Shown here one piece after another: positions 21,275 to 34,644 of a stretch of 64,000 nt of DNA. The notes beneath the pieces were generated by a model. The model searched no databases. It saw only the letters and a list, made by a program, of their open reading frames with translations, and was not told the DNA's origin. Position numbers and translations under genes: made by a program. Position 1 is the stretch's first letter, and each line of letters opens with the position of its first letter. The DNA is from Cryptomeria japonica. Taxonomy: Eukaryota; Streptophyta; Pinopsida; Cupressales; Cupressaceae. The DNA lies in NCBI RefSeq assembly GCF_030272615.1, contig NC_081405.1, positions 22,112,047 through 22,176,046 of the forward strand, given 5' to 3'.

Positions 21275-22856
21275 TGCAGGGCACCTAGCACTCCAAGAAT
21301 GAAAGCTTTGATTTCTTTTAAGTTTGTGTGTTAATTCGTGATGTAATAATGGACCAACCATTAAGGACTCAGTAGATCCATGGTTGGGTGGTCCACATTT
21401 CGGTTTGAGTTAGTTGAGCTCAGGATGTTGTTAGCCTGAGAAATGAGATGCTTAGGTAGTTCATAGGAAAAATACTCCAGATGAATGTATTCATGTATTA
21501 GGGGTAAATTGAGTTGTGTTTATGTCTTCTAGGGTGTTTGAGGACCTTTAAGAGTCTTAGGATGCACAATTGCATCTTGGAGCAAAAGTTGCCAAAATTT
21601 GTTGAGCAACATTTTTTCAATTTATTGCAAAAGTTGCATTTTTGGTTATAGGCATTAGGAAGTTGGTTGAACCAACTGAAGCAAGTGGATATAAGCCAAA
21701 TTTCACTTCATTTTATGGGTTAGAGGATTGGAAATGCAAGAGAAAGTTTTTGGTTTGTGAAGCAACCTTGTTTCCACTGGTTTTGACAGTTTTGTTTTGT
21801 TTTTCCTTGCTTGTATGGTCCAGTATAGACTAGATGGTGTAAAATCATTGCCATATTTGTATGTTCATTGTATTTTCTTTCATTAAGGTTGATTTTTAGG
21901 TTTGATTGTTCAAGGAACTAGAGATTTCTTTCATTCTTTGCAACTAGGAGCAAAACCCTTGCAAGTAGGGTTTAAGAGAAAGAAATGGCTCTAACCTAGG
22001 CATTATTTGATGGCACCTATTGAAATCACTAAGGATTATAGGTTAGGGTCTGTACATATGTTAGGAATAGGGTGTGTGATGTTTCAGGTCTAGGAGGAGG
22101 AGAAACAATGACGCCCTAGGATCATCGCTGAGAGTAGGTGAGTTAGGACAGCAAGAAAAGTGTGATTTGTGAGCACATGAAGATTGGTGTAGGTCCAAGT
22201 GGCATATGAATGGAAATCCCTCTAATTCCCCTTGAATGTTCCCAAGGTTTTTGGAGCAGGAGATTTGACTGGTGAAGAGTTCTAGACCCATCTTGCCAAG
22301 TCATTGGCTAGGTCTAAACCCCTTTAAAATAGTGCAACATTGGAAACCCCACTTGTACGGATAATCCAGATGCACTTCTCTAGTATTGTCTATAAATTCT
22401 AAAAGGGTACTCAAATCCATGATTTATTCCTTGTCTTGTTTGGGATTTTTTCAAATTAACCCCCTAAGACCACCTAGGGAGGTGGTAGAGACCTAGAAGG
22501 TTTAAGAAGCCAAGACAATGGATTTGGTGAGTCTTAAACCTCAAAACACATTGAAGACACCTTGTTGATGCATTGGGAAACCATAGGAAGTGATTGTGTG
22601 TTAAGATCCTTGCAGGAGTGGTTGGAGTCTAGGAGAGTAGTGTGTGAGTAACTAAGGTGGCAACCTTAAATGGAGGAGTTGATTGTCCAGAAACCATTGG
22701 CTATACCTAGGAGGCAAGTAAAGAAGGTTCAGACCTTGGAGGTCTCATTATCATAACCCCTGCCAAGTTCTATAGGAAGGACTTGAGTAGTTGTAGGGTT
22801 GAGTAGGACAAGTCACTCAAGAAGGTGTATCAAACAAAGCTCCAAGACTCTCTACA
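21275..22856 (+). repeat. Element A 5' LTR
   Basis: This 1,582 bp LTR matches 46602-48030 joined to 60425-60616 with scattered substitutions and a few indels. Apparent ORFs inside it are chance. Confidence 0.85.
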
Positions 22857-22862
22857 TTAGAG

Positions 22863-22875
22863 TGGTATTAGAGCC
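22863..22875 (+). other. Primer binding site of element A
   Basis: TGGTATTAGAGCC lies six bases after the LTR end and is one change from the initiator-methionine tRNA complement. Confidence 0.8.
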
Positions 22876-22929
22876 ATTCTTTGAAAGATTTGGTGTATTT
22901 CAGATTGTGAAGAATTAGAAGCAAGTTCA

Positions 22930-24422
22930 ATGCCTCCAAAGGAAATGACTCCAGAAGCCATTCGACAGATGGTGGTAGAGATGATAGAAGGATTGAAGGA
23001 TGTATAAGGAAGTAGAGGAACTAGAGAGGTAAAGAAGGAGAAGGGGAAAATTAAGACAGAATCAGGTGATGAGACTGATGAAGAAGTAGAAGATGGAGAG
23101 GAACCAGTAGCAGTAGCTATCCCCTAAGACCAAAATTTATTCTTAGATGCAGTCAAATCCATATCTAAAGGCAACTTGGATGGATTACCCACATATGGAG
23201 GAAATCTCAATGGAGAAGAGTTGCTAGATTAGATAGAATCTCTCAATAATCACTTTGATTACAAAGAGGTAGTAGAAGATAAAAGAGTCAATGTGGCCAA
23301 ATCAAGAATGAGAGGATCAACATTGGTTTGGTGGAATATGATGCAAGAAGAAAGGATACAAGAAGGCAAAAAGAAGATAACTTCATGGGAGCGTATAAAG
23401 ATCAGACTTAAGGCACAATTCCTTCCAGGAGATTATGAAGTTCAAATTCACAAGAGACTATGAAATCTAAAACAAAGGGAGTTAGATGTCAATGCATACA
23501 CTGAAGAGTTTTATAAGCTCAGTTTGAGGGCTAGGAAGCATGATAATGAGGTGAAGAAGTTGGCCAGGTACATGAATGGCCTTAGATAGAATATACAAGA
23601 TGAGATAAGTATCCTCACACTAGACATTGTCTATAAGTGTTTTTATTTGGCCCTAAGGGTAGAAGAGAAGATCAAAAGGAGGAGTGAAAAAAATCAGAAA
23701 CATAGGGGAGGTAATAATTTCAGAGGTAGAGGAAACTTTGGTAGAGGGTAGCAATCACCAAGAAGTGAAGAGAAACAAGGCCAAGAAGGTAGTGGAGACT
23801 CTTAGAGAGAAGCATTTAGAGGATCCTATGGAGGAAGGAGCAATTTTAGGGGTAGGTTTGGAAACTCAGGTAGAGGAAATACCGTTTTCACCGGTAGGTG
23901 TTATCATTGCAATCAAGTTGGGTATACCATGAGTAAGTGCCCAGGTAAAGCCTCAAGCTCCACAAGCTCATACATGGGGGAAATAAGAACTCAAGTGTTG
24001 CAAGAGGAGGAAACTCAGAGTGTAACTTCTTCAATCAACAAGGCAGGGCTAGTGACAGATGGAGAAAACTTGATGATGAGGAGAACAATGCTCAAGATAC
24101 CCCAAGCTCAAGAGCCACCACAAAGGAAAATCTTGTTTAGAACCACTTGTAGGTCACATGGGAAGATTTTTAAAGTTATTGTAGATTCTAGTTCCACTGA
24201 GAATATTGTCTCAGTTGAAATGGTGGACAAACTCAAACTGAAAAGATTGCCTCACCTCACTCCCTATAAAGTATCATGGCTCAACCGGGGTCAACATGTA
24301 TTAGTTGATGAACAAGCATGGGTAGATTTTGAAATTGGTGAGTAGAAGGATAGATTATTATGTGACATATTGCCTATAGATGCTTGTCATTTTTTGTTGG
24401 GCCATCCATGGTAATATGATGT
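22930..24422 (+). pseudogene. gag: Element A gag and protease, broken
   Basis: The start is the ATG at 22930 (MPPKEMTPEAIRQMVVEMIE). One frame carries an acidic linker, a capsid domain with LPTYGGNLNGEELLD and STLVWWNMMQEERI, an arginine/glycine-rich stretch, and the knuckle CYHCNQVGYTMSKC, where the usual His is Tyr. A protease-like domain follows around 24150-24420. Its active site reads VDSSSTENIVS where the family has D-S-G, and LLGHPW marks its end. About nine in-frame stops interrupt it, mostly TAG or TAA, with no frameshift until about 24525. Confidence 0.78.
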
Positions 24423-24533
24423 GAAAGCTACTCATGATGGGGAAAAGAACAACTATCTTATCACCAAGAATTGGAAGAAGTATCAAATGGATCCATTACC
24501 TAAACCAAAGGAAGAAAAAAAATAGGCTCAAGT

Positions 24534-25541
24534 GTGATGCTGATGAGTGGAAAAGAGTTTCTCAAAGTGTTAAAACAAGGAGGACATCTAGGCCATGCTA
24601 TAGTGTTGAAACTTAGAGAAGAAGCTAAGGCAGATCCAATGAGTGAAGTGCCTCAAGAGGTGCAAGGTCTACTCAAACAATATGCAAAAGTGATAGGGGA
24701 TGACTTACCTGATTCTTTTTCTCCAATAAGAAATGTAAATCATCAAATAGACTTAATACCAGGGGCCAATCTACCAAACAAATATGCCTACAAAATGACA
24801 CCTAGTCAAAATGAAGAGATCACCAAACAAGTGCAAGAACTCTTAGACAAAGGGTTTATCAAGAAGAGTTTGAGTCCATGTGATGTTCCTACTATGTTAG
24901 TTCCTAAGAAGGGAGGCAAATGGAAAATGTGCATGGACTCCAGAGCAATCAACAAGATTACTATAAGGTACCGGTTTCCCATGCCAAGTATTGAAGACCT
25001 ATTAGACAATGTAGGATGTGCAAGCTACTTCACAAAGGTGGACTTAAAATCTGGTTATCATCAGATTAGAATAAGACCTGGAGATGAATGGAAGACAACC
25101 TTTAGAACCAATGCAGGCCTATATGAGTGGTTGGTGATGCCATTTGGCCTCACCAATGCATCTAGTACATTCCAAAGGCTCTTGAATGAAGTCTTAGTTG
25201 AGTTTATTGGTAGATTTGTAATTGTATATCTTGATGACATTTTGATCTACAACAGGTTCAAGGAGGAACACCACAAGCATTTAGATATGGTTTTGAAGAA
25301 GTTGAAGGAGGCTCAACTCAAGATTAAACTTGATAAATGTGAGTTTTTGAAAATGGATCTTGTCTACCTTGATTTTAGTATTTCTCATGGATGTTTAAAA
25401 ATGGATCCAAGTAAGGTAGAAGCAATACTTAATTGGCCTATCCATAGGGGCATAAGTGAAGTTAGAAGCTTTCATGGAATGACATCTTTTTATAGGAAAT
25501 TTGTGAGAAACTTTAGCCATGTTTGTGCTCCTATTCTTAAT
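24534..25541 (+). pseudogene. pol: Element A reverse transcriptase, cut by element B
   Basis: The frame is open from 24534 to the insertion point of B. Gypsy RT landmarks run in order: [80 protein letters not shown] and the catalytic YLDDILIYN. The domain continues to FYRKFVRNFSH and stops at ILN, where B begins. The frame differs by one from gag. B's left duplication TTAAT is 25537-25541; the RNase H continues at 37231. Confidence 0.88.
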
Positions 25542-27200
25542 TGTAATGTCATAAATTGTACGCACTTGCTAAAGCAGTACAATTTAACACCTAGTTTAGC
25601 ACCCGCCTTGGCGCAATTGCATTTTGTATTACATTTCTCCTTTAGCACTTAATTAATCAAATTAATTAGGTCTAAGGTCCTATTTCATCATCCTTCACAT
25701 CATAAAGTCGGGCCCTTTCACTAAAGTGTGCCCCTTTTCATGTGATTCCTCCAATGCATCATCTAATCGAAAACCCTAATTAAGTCCTATTTTGAACTTG
25801 GAGGCTTGATTTCAGGGGTCAAAACATCTTGAAATCACCTGTAACTTCGGGATTCTCTCTAAAATCATCATATCTGACGACCCTGAAAATTTGGTGAAAA
25901 GTTGCCGGGACCATGGCGCCCGGAGTGCACACGGTCCTGGACATTTTTCTCGAAATTTTAGGAGCACGATCCAATCATAAAATAAAGCTTAACCCCAAGA
26001 AATTGGCGGGATATTCAATCTCTAGGTCGGCCAAAAGATGAAATTGCGACCTAGGGTTTCATACATAAGAGCTCTCTTTCTTCATTTGAAGGGATCAGAA
26101 TTTTGTTTTCAGGAACCTCATATGCAGCGAAAGAGAAGATCTTTGAAGACTTCAACAACTTACAACATCCCTCTATCAAGCATTTATCAATTCCACTCAT
26201 CCATTTAGGGCTTGGAAGACATTGAAGAACAATAGGAGATTACCGACTAAGGATTGGCTTGTACCCCTCCCTTGAGGGTTGGGTATGATTTCATGTTGTT
26301 TTCATGTCTTTGTATAAGCTTCAATATCTCATTTATTCATGCTTTAGATCACTTTGCATCTTGATTTAGAGCATTTACATTATCATTTACAAGCAATTAG
26401 GGTTTACTTTCTAGGTTGCTCTAGTTTGCTTACTTGCATTTTAGATCTTGCACACACACAAGGTCTGCACACACATTACTTTTACAATACAACTTGGCTA
26501 TTCGTGGAGGTGGAAATCACCGAAGCGGGGGTTTGACTAAGGCAAAACCCTATATAGCCACCCAAACACCCTTTTCAGATATAAGTGCAGGTTTCGAGAC
26601 TCGGACGATGCCGTAGGTTATGCATCTAGGAAAAGCAGGTCGAGACAGCACTCCACACCAAATTGCAGAGCAGAATACCAGGACAGGGGCGTGGGGCACC
26701 CTGGTTCTGTCAGGACAGGGGCACTGAGCGCCCTAGTCCCTGGGATAGAGGCACTGGGCGCCCTGGTCCTCCTGACAGACAGGATTTCAGACAGTTTTTC
26801 AGAGTGCAAAATAGCAGTTTCAGGTGCAGTTTCAGGTGCAGAATCAGGACAGTGGCGCCCGCGCCCCCGTCCCGAACATTTCCACTTAGATTTTGACTCT
26901 GGGTACGCATTTGCATTTTTGTTTTATCTTGGTATTTACAGCTTTCCATTGTTTAAGTTCAATTCTGCAATCTTGTTATTAGTTCATACTTACATTCTAG
27001 GGTTAGGAATTGGACTTGCATAATCTTACCTTTCAATTACAACAAAGGAATAGAAACCCTAATAGGTAGCCCGTGGCTCTCTCTTTCACAAAAAGAAGTA
27101 GCCAATTGTGCGATACCTCTAGGCTCTTTCGTATTCTGTAATGTGTGACAAGAGGTAGGATTAGGGCATGTTAACCTAGTCTCACTTTTTCCCCCACACA
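25542..27200 (+). repeat. Element B 5' LTR
   Basis: This 1,659 bp LTR contains GGGACCATGGCGCCCGG near 25910. A GC-rich minisatellite of three roughly 33 bp units built on AGGACAGGGGC and GCGCCCTGGTCC spans about 26680-26770. A 12 bp tandem duplication TTTCAGGTGCAG at about 26817-26841 is single in the 3' LTR and accounts for the length difference. Confidence 0.92.
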
Positions 27201-27203
27201 TTT

Positions 27204-27219
27204 TGGTGAACCCGACGTG
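27204..27219 (+). other. Primer binding site of element B
   Basis: TGGTGAACCCGACGTG lies three bases after the LTR end. It is not the methionine type and I do not assign the tRNA. F has a near-identical site. Confidence 0.7.
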
Positions 27220-27369
27220 AAACTATCATTGCTTCTTCTTGCATTGCATTTATTAGATCTAGATCTAGATTTAGTGTGTTTTCATTTCATTTTCATTAAA
27301 AAGAAAAAAAAAAAGAGTGTGTTTCTTTGCATTGTGTGTTTAAATTTTCATGCAACTTTTTATTTCAAA

Positions 27370-29397
27370 ATGTCAGACTTTTATTTGCAAAATGTTCATG
27401 CTTATGATGATTATTATGAGTATAGCCAAGATGAATTAGATGAAGCTTTAGATGAGTTTTTGAACCCTAAAGATGCCAAGCCTTCATTTTACCAAAAACT
27501 CATAAACCTTGTTACTATGCCATTTCATTGTGATGAGAAAGATAAGTTGAATGAGTCCTCTCAAGGGTACATTCCTATCCACTCTTCCACTGAATCTAGT
27601 AACATGGTTGTTTTCAATAATCCCCTCTATGAGGAGATGTCTCCTTTTGAATCAAAGGATAAACCTTTTAATAGATATGATCATGCTTTGTTGGATGATT
27701 CTCTTGATGACTTTGTGGCTTTATCGAAATCTTTAAACAAGAACAAGACTTCTAAATTGGTTAACATGATAAACTTGAATGAGCATAAAAAGCCTCTCTT
27801 TGAAGTCCAAGGTGCTTATCCTTCTCCCACCTTTCAAGTTCCTAAATCACCTCTCCTTACTGTCCAGGGAGGGTATGATCATGATTTCTTTCGTACTCCG
27901 AATAAACCAATCATCATTGTGCAAGGAAGAAAACCTATAAGTCCTTATAGTTATGCCAAGCAAATAACTAGAGAGAGTTATCATGCGGTTGCCCATACTT
28001 ATCATACCAGAAATAATAGGCAGCCTAGTCCTCCTCTTGTTATTCCAGTTTCTCTTCCGAATCCTCAACCAATTCTTCTGCAAGCTCCATGTATTTCACA
28101 AGTTCTTAGTAAGGAATATGATCTCATAGAACAACTTAAAGTTACCCCTGCTAAGATATCCCTTTGGGATTTGATTCAAACTTCTTCCACTCATCATGGA
28201 ATGTTACAAGATGCCTTAAAAGATTTGAATGTTCCTCCACCGAATACATCTAGTAATATAGCATCTTTGGTTAACTCTGTGATGAATCCTAAAGCTCAAA
28301 TTGTGTTTACCCAAGATGAGTTGCCCACTAGTGAAATTCAACATCAATATGATCCCTTGATGATTATGGTTATCATGAAAGACACTGCTATAAGACGAAC
28401 ACTAGTAGATAATGGCTCTGGTCTTAATGTGTGTAGCATTAATCTTTTGCATAAGATGAATGTGGATACATCCCTAATTGAGCCAGACTCTCGTCCTATT
28501 CGAGGCTTTGATAATGTGGCTAAAACTTCATTAGGTACTATCACCTTACCCATCATAGTGGGGCCTGTTACTTTGCCTACTCCTATCCATGTTATGTCGG
28601 GAAATCTAACATACAACTTGTTATTAGGGAGACCTTGGATTCACAGTATGCAAGCTATCCCCTCCACATTGCACAGACAAGTTAAATTTATCTATAACAA
28701 TAAGACATATACCTTGATAGGTGATACTAATTTCCAAGCTTGTTTACAAACATCTACTTCCAAAGGGGGTTCTTCTAAGCCTTCCTCGTCTAGTGATGAC
28801 TCTTTAAACAAGATACCTATCGATGAATCCTCACTCTCTGATGATCAAAATTCTTTGGATGAGTCTGGAGCTCCTGAAGAAGACTCTTCTCGACTTGAAA
28901 CTACACATAAGAAGGATTTTGATCCTGAGAAGGTTCTCGCAGACGACGATTGGGGATCCCTTGATTTTAATCCCATCTTTGTAGGTGAATATAAGGTTCC
29001 TTCTAGAGAGCTTAAATTTGAAAAGAAGGAAGAAGCTAAAAATCAATCAACATTACCTGAGCCTATGAGCAATAATTTTGTGGCCGCTTCTCAAACTTCT
29101 TCTCCTCACACCTCTAATTCTGAAGAGTTTGATTCTTTGTCTTATGAAAAACCGCCTTCTCTTTCTGAAATGGCTGATCATTATGGTCGTGGTTTTCGCA
29201 TTTTTTCTAAGCATGGGTATCATGGAAATGGTTGTGGCGCTCACGAACAAGGGATAAAAGTTCCTCTAGAGAATAATCTTCACAATTATGCCTTTGGACT
29301 TGGCTATAATCCCTGCAAGCGTACTAAAGCTTCTAAGAGACCATGTATTAGTGTTAATACTATTTCTACATCTCTATCAATGCAACACCCCAAGTAG
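27370..29397 (+). pseudogene. Element B N-terminal polyprotein with protease, no gag domain
   Basis: I chose the ATG at 27370 (MSDFYLQNVHAYDDYYEYSQ) because the upstream frame is a poly-lysine/leader artefact. About 675 codons are open to a TAG at 29395. The first 240 residues are acidic and unlike any capsid. A short conserved block (YDLIEQLKVTPAKISLWDLI) normally lies between gag and protease in Tat elements. The protease domain follows (about 28380-28690), with the active site LVDNGSGLNVC (D-N-G) and LLGRPWIH. A serine-rich acidic tail leads to pol in the same frame. The lack of capsid and zinc knuckle is the main oddity. Confidence 0.8.
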
Positions 29398-32040
29398 ATT
29401 GATGAGGATCCTTCGTGTGCTTGTGCTTTTGATGTTTTCCCTACTGATGATGCTTTAGCTGAATTTTTAGGAGCATATGATACTCTTCCTCGTTATCACC
29501 ACAATAGGGGACTCCCTTATTGTTTGAACACTGAAGCCTATTTTGGAAAAGAGATTGATAATGATGAGATTGTGAAAGAATTCCCTCAGTTAAAGGATAC
29601 TCCTCAATAAAGTAATCTTCTCATAAGTGACACCACTAATGTTAAGATGGATCCTTGCAATGAAGAAAAAGTTATTAAAATTGGAAAATAATTGGATGAA
29701 GAGGAACAGAAACAATATGAAGATTTATTGCATGAATTCCCCGAGATCTTTTCTTGGACATACTCTGACATGCCTGGTATAGATCCTAAGATTGTTACTC
29801 ATAATATTGTCTTAGTCCCTGATGCTAAGCCCGTGAAACAAAAGATTTGAAAAATGAATCCTAAGGTGGCTCTGCTTGTTAAGGCTGAGATTGAAAAGTT
29901 ATTGGAGGCTGGATTTATCCGCCCTATTGATTATTCCCCATGGATTTCAAATATTGTCGCTGTGGCTAAACCAGATAATAAAATAAGAATGTGTACCGAT
30001 TTCCGAGATTTAAATAAGGCTTCTTTAAAAGATGATTTCCCTCTTCCAAACATTGACATGATAGTTGATTCTATGGCAGGACATGCCTTGTTATCCTTCA
30101 TGGATGGTTTTTCAGGATACAATCAAATTTTCATTAACCCTCAAGATCAATTCAAAACCGCTTTCACCACTCCTTGGGGTACGTTTTGTTGGATAATGAT
30201 GCCTTTCGGACTTAAAAACGCCAGTGCAACTTATCAACGAGCGATGACCCTTATCTTTCACGATTACATGCATAAGATTTTAGAAGACTATGTTGATGAT
30301 GTTTTAGCCAAATCCATTCTTCGCATAGATCATATTAAAATCCTTTGTCAAATCTTTGAAAGGATTCATAAATATCACATGCGCTTGAATCCTCGAAAAT
30401 GTGTTTTTGGTGTGGATAGTGGAAAACTATTAGGATTCATAGTTTCGCATCGTGGGATTGAGGTGGATACTAAGAAAATAGATGCTATTATCAACATGCC
30501 ACCTCCTAGAAACGTGTCTCAACTCAAAAGCTTACAAGGAAAGATTCAAGCTATTCGTAGGTTTGTATCTCAACTTGCGGATCGCACTTTTCCTTTTACT
30601 CAGCTTCTCAAAAATAATATCACTTTCCAATGGAATGAAGATTGTCAGCAAGCATTTGAAGATTTAAAAGTGTATCTGGCTAATCCTCCTATCCTTCGAC
30701 CGGCCGAACCTTCTCAACCCTTCCTTCTTTATACGGCTGCGTCCTCTCATGCTCTTGCAGCATTATTGGCACAACATGATAAAGATGGTAAGGAGTGTCT
30801 GGTTTATTATATAAGTCATACCTTACTCGATTATGAGACCCGATATTCTATGATAGAAAGACAATGCTTGGTCTTGGTGTTTGCGACTCAGAAACTGAGA
30901 CATTATCTCTTAAACTCAGAAGTCCACGTCATGGTAAAGTTTGATCCTTTGAAGCATCTTTTCTCTAAAACTGATTTATCAGGACGCCTAGCTAAGTGGG
31001 TTATGATGTTAATTGAATTTGACCTTAAATTTGTTTCACAAAGAGCAATTAAAGGGCAAGCGTTGACCGATCACCTAGCTGAGGCCCCTTCACCTTTCTC
31101 CTTCCCTAACCCTGAGTCTTTTCCTGATGACTTCATTCTTTGTACAGAGAAAGATGAAACTTGGGAGTTGTATTTTGATGGCTCTAAGTGTCGTACGGGA
31201 TCAGGGGCCGGTGTTGTTCTGATTCCTCCTACAAAGAAGTCTATTCCCTTATCTTATCGTCTCAATTTCCTATGTACCAATAACATTGCTGAGTATGAGG
31301 CTCTTATAGCAGGAATAAAGGCAGCCTTAGCTCTGAATATAAAACACATAGGTATTTTTGGAGATTCTCAACTGATTATAAGACAAGTAACAGGACTGTA
31401 TCAAGCAAAACAAGACAAATTATCACAATATAAAGACCTTGCTATCTCTTTGTTACAAAAATTTTATTCTTACACTATGGAACCTGTCCCTCAAAAAGAT
31501 AATCGACATGCGGACGCAATGGCATGTGTGGCTTCTTTGGTATCTTTAGAGGACCCTATGGTTGATCTTAAATTTGTTATTCACAACCTTATTTCTCCAG
31601 CTATTGTAGATGATTCTAGCTTGGTGACATGTTGTGACTTTATAGACTCGGATGAATGGTACTCACATATCATAAGATACTTGATTGATGGTACCTTTCC
31701 TAATTCTGCCAATAGGAACACCAGGGCTAGAGTTCGCAAGTTGTCCGCCAGGTATATCATTCTTTCTAATGTTCTTTATCGAAGGGGTTATAACAGTCTT
31801 CTCCTTCACTGTCTTAACAAATCAGAAATCCCTATTGCTCTTGAAGAGGCGCATTCAGGTGCCTGTGGGGGGCATTTTGGAGGTAAATCCTTGGTTCAAA
31901 GATTACTTCGTATGGGATATTATTGGCAAACTATGCAGCAGGATTCTTTTTCATTTGTTAAGAAATGTCATCAATGTCAACAACACAATAATTTGATTCA
32001 TGCTCCTGCCCAAGAACTCCGTTCTCAGGTAGCTTCTTAG
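29398..32040 (+). pseudogene. pol: Element B RT, RNase H, second RNase H and integrase zinc finger
   Basis: This is in frame with the preceding ORF, with stops at about 29608 (TAA), 29688 (TAA) and 29848 (TGA), then open to a TAG at 32038. RT landmarks are MCTDFRDLNKASLKDDFPLP, FMDGFSGYNQI, MPFGLKNASATYQRAM and the catalytic YVDD at 30289. A gypsy RNase H follows, with SRAI..LADHLA-type linker residues. A second RNase H begins ELYFDGSKCRTGSGAGVVLI and contains NNIAEYEALIAGIKAAL, the mark of the Tat lineage. The integrase zinc finger (AHSGACGGHFGG, then CHQCQ) ends the block. Confidence 0.92.
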
Positions 32041-33035
32041 CCTTTCTCTGCATGGGGGTTGGATCTCATCGGTAAAATCTCTCCTCTTCATCTCAAGGAC
32101 ATATTTTCATTATAACTGCAACAGATTACTTTACAAAGTGGGTAGAAGCTGTTCCTCTTCGCTCCACTATAGCTGAAGTGATTTGTCGATTTCTTCTAGA
32201 AAACATTATTTCTCGATTTGGGATACCTTCCACTATAATCTCTGATAATGGGACATCATTTAAGAATAAAGACGTGAAGCAATTCCTCGAGAAATATCAT
32301 ATTAAACATTGATTTTCTACACCATACTATCCTCAATCAAATGGTCAAGCCAAATCATCCAATAAAATAATCGAACAAATTCTTCGTAAAACCGTGAACA
32401 AGCATGGTAAGGATTGGAGTACTCAGCTAATCTATGCTCTTTGGGCCTACTAAATGAGTGTACGAATTGCCACGGGAACTACTCCTTATAATCTTGTTTA
32501 TGGTGCTGATGCTATTATGCCTTTAGAATTAGAGATTCTATCACTCAGAGTTTCTCTCAGAGGTATAGTAGATGATGACTCCTATAGAGAACAAAGACTT
32601 CAATAGCTTGAGATGCTTGATGAACAGCGTATAAATGCTCTTGAGCATATTCAAGCGTATCACAAAACTCTACAACGAAGCTATAATGATAAGGTTATTC
32701 AACGTTCCTTCTCAATGGGTGACTTAGTGCTCTATGAAAATCAGCGCAATGTAAATGCCTTACCTGAAGAAAAGGGAAAATTCAATCCTAATTGGCTTGG
32801 ACCATATATCGTTATTGAAGATTATGGATCAGGTGCTTACAAAATAGCGGATGTAGACAGTACGCCTCTTAAAGACCCTATAAATATCTATCACTGCTTG
32901 CTGGATCAAGGAGCACCACTCCTGCACATTAGCTGTAGCAGTAGAACAGATCATGTATTAGTACCATTTTATATCATCAAAACATCAATCAATCAATATA
33001 AACCTACTATACCTAGATCTCCCTCACGCCAGTAG
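32041..33035 (+). pseudogene. Element B integrase core and C-terminus, broken
   Basis: WGLDLIGKISPLH precedes a frameshift near 32095. Then TDYFTKWVEAVPLRS and IPSTIISDNGTSFKNKD give the first two catalytic aspartates. The third catalytic residue is lost: NGQAKSSNKIIE has Lys where the family has Glu. Further stops lie near 32310, 32450 and 32604. The C-terminal part (32613-33035) is open and includes FSMGDLVLY and FNPNWLGPYIV. It would have cut and joined element ends into the host genome. Confidence 0.85.
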
Positions 33036-34644
33036 GGATTGTGATATGGTAGCATCTATGACTGGGAACTACTAGGCTCCCCACGCTCGAACAATCTATG
33101 CACAATGGGTGTAGGCTGGCTCGTACTAGAAATAGGTCTCCGTATCGCCTCATGTTCCCCCTTTTGGGAAACATGAGGAGGATCCAGGGCTATGGTATCA
33201 TCTCCTGAATGGTGGGGAGCAGCATCTGACCCCTCCTCATCATCTCTATCCTCCTCCTCCTCGTCATCCCCATCCTCATCTATATCCTCGTTCTCCTCAT
33301 CATCATCTCTCTCTTCCTCATCGTCATCCTCATCCTCCTCCTCCTCGGCACTAGGCTGATCTCCTATAGGTAGATCAGGATCTCCTGCCTCCTCATGACC
33401 CTCTCCCTCCTCCGACCTGGATCCCTGATCCTCATCTCGGTCTCCATGTCTCCACGGGCCTGGATGGCCTGTCGGATGATCTAGTGGAAAGATAGGCCCT
33501 GGGTATGATCTCATAAACCATGAGAGATACCTGCGCTGTGCCTCAGGATCTGCAGCATAATCAGTGACCACATCTTGGTCGGACCCCTCTATATCTGTGA
33601 TCTCGATATCATCTATCATAGGTCTTGCTACTGCTCTGGGTCTGGGAAGGACTCATGAGTGTCGAGTGTAGATGGGCACATCGGCTGGAACACACTGCTC
33701 TAGCCCAAACTGCCTCCGTACTTGGTCAAAGTAGAATGGGACTATGATGTGGGGATATCGTCCTCTCAGTAGGCGGTTCCTCTGTAGGCATGCTAACTAT
33801 CTCTCCATCCCATCCCATCTGTGCATCCACAGATATGGTCTCCACACGGTCACCTCAGCTGTCAATCTATCAACTATCACTCTCCAATACAATAGATCTC
33901 CAAATCTCCACTCGCTGGTAAGTGGATAAGCAAATACCTTAGGTCGCTCGCTAGCCATACTCATCGGATAGCCGACAAGCCTGGTGCATGTAAAGTGCTC
34001 AAATATCCACACCTGCAGAAGTGTGCATGTCATCAAGCTGCAACCCTATCCAAAAACATACTCCTCGAGGTCATGATAGAGATGTGCAAGCATACTCCGA
34101 CCCTAGGCATATACTCTCCTGTGTCTCTCCATGGCCCTGATGCACCATGTGAGACCCCCATGCATGTGTGTACCTCGTCCGTTAGGGCAGACAACTAGTG
34201 CAATGATGGCTATCATAGACGTCTCATGAGGGGCACCTCTCCTGTAGGATGTAAGAGCCAGCTGACCATGATACGACCTCTCGTCTCACTCGGCATGACT
34301 CTCCCTATGCAATATACCTGCTCCCTCTGATGATCCTCTACTGACCGATCGATCGCATATGTCACGGTAGCTCCTCTGATCGGTAGGCAAAGAATGTGGT
34401 ACACATCCTCAAGTGTCACCGTCATCTCCCCTACTGGAAGCTGGAACGTGCATGTGTCAGGATCCCATCGCTCCATGAGTGCCACCAGCATCGCGGGATG
34501 AAATCGAATGGCCGGCATAAGAATCATAGACCACAAACCTACTATCGACAATGTGTCTCTCTCTGCCTGAGTAAGTTAGGGAATCTGATCTCGCAAATTG
34601 TGAAGAATCTGCCCCGCCGTGTGCTCTCTCATGTATGAGAGACC

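Noticed and set aside
22061-22291. Minus-strand ORF repeated at 47399-47629
   Set aside because: It is the same chance ORF in both LTRs of element A; repetition reflects LTR duplication, not a gene.
26354-27023. Several overlapping ORFs repeated near 36391-37048
   Set aside because: They lie in the B LTRs on both strands and follow the GC-rich minisatellite; no protein family is visible.
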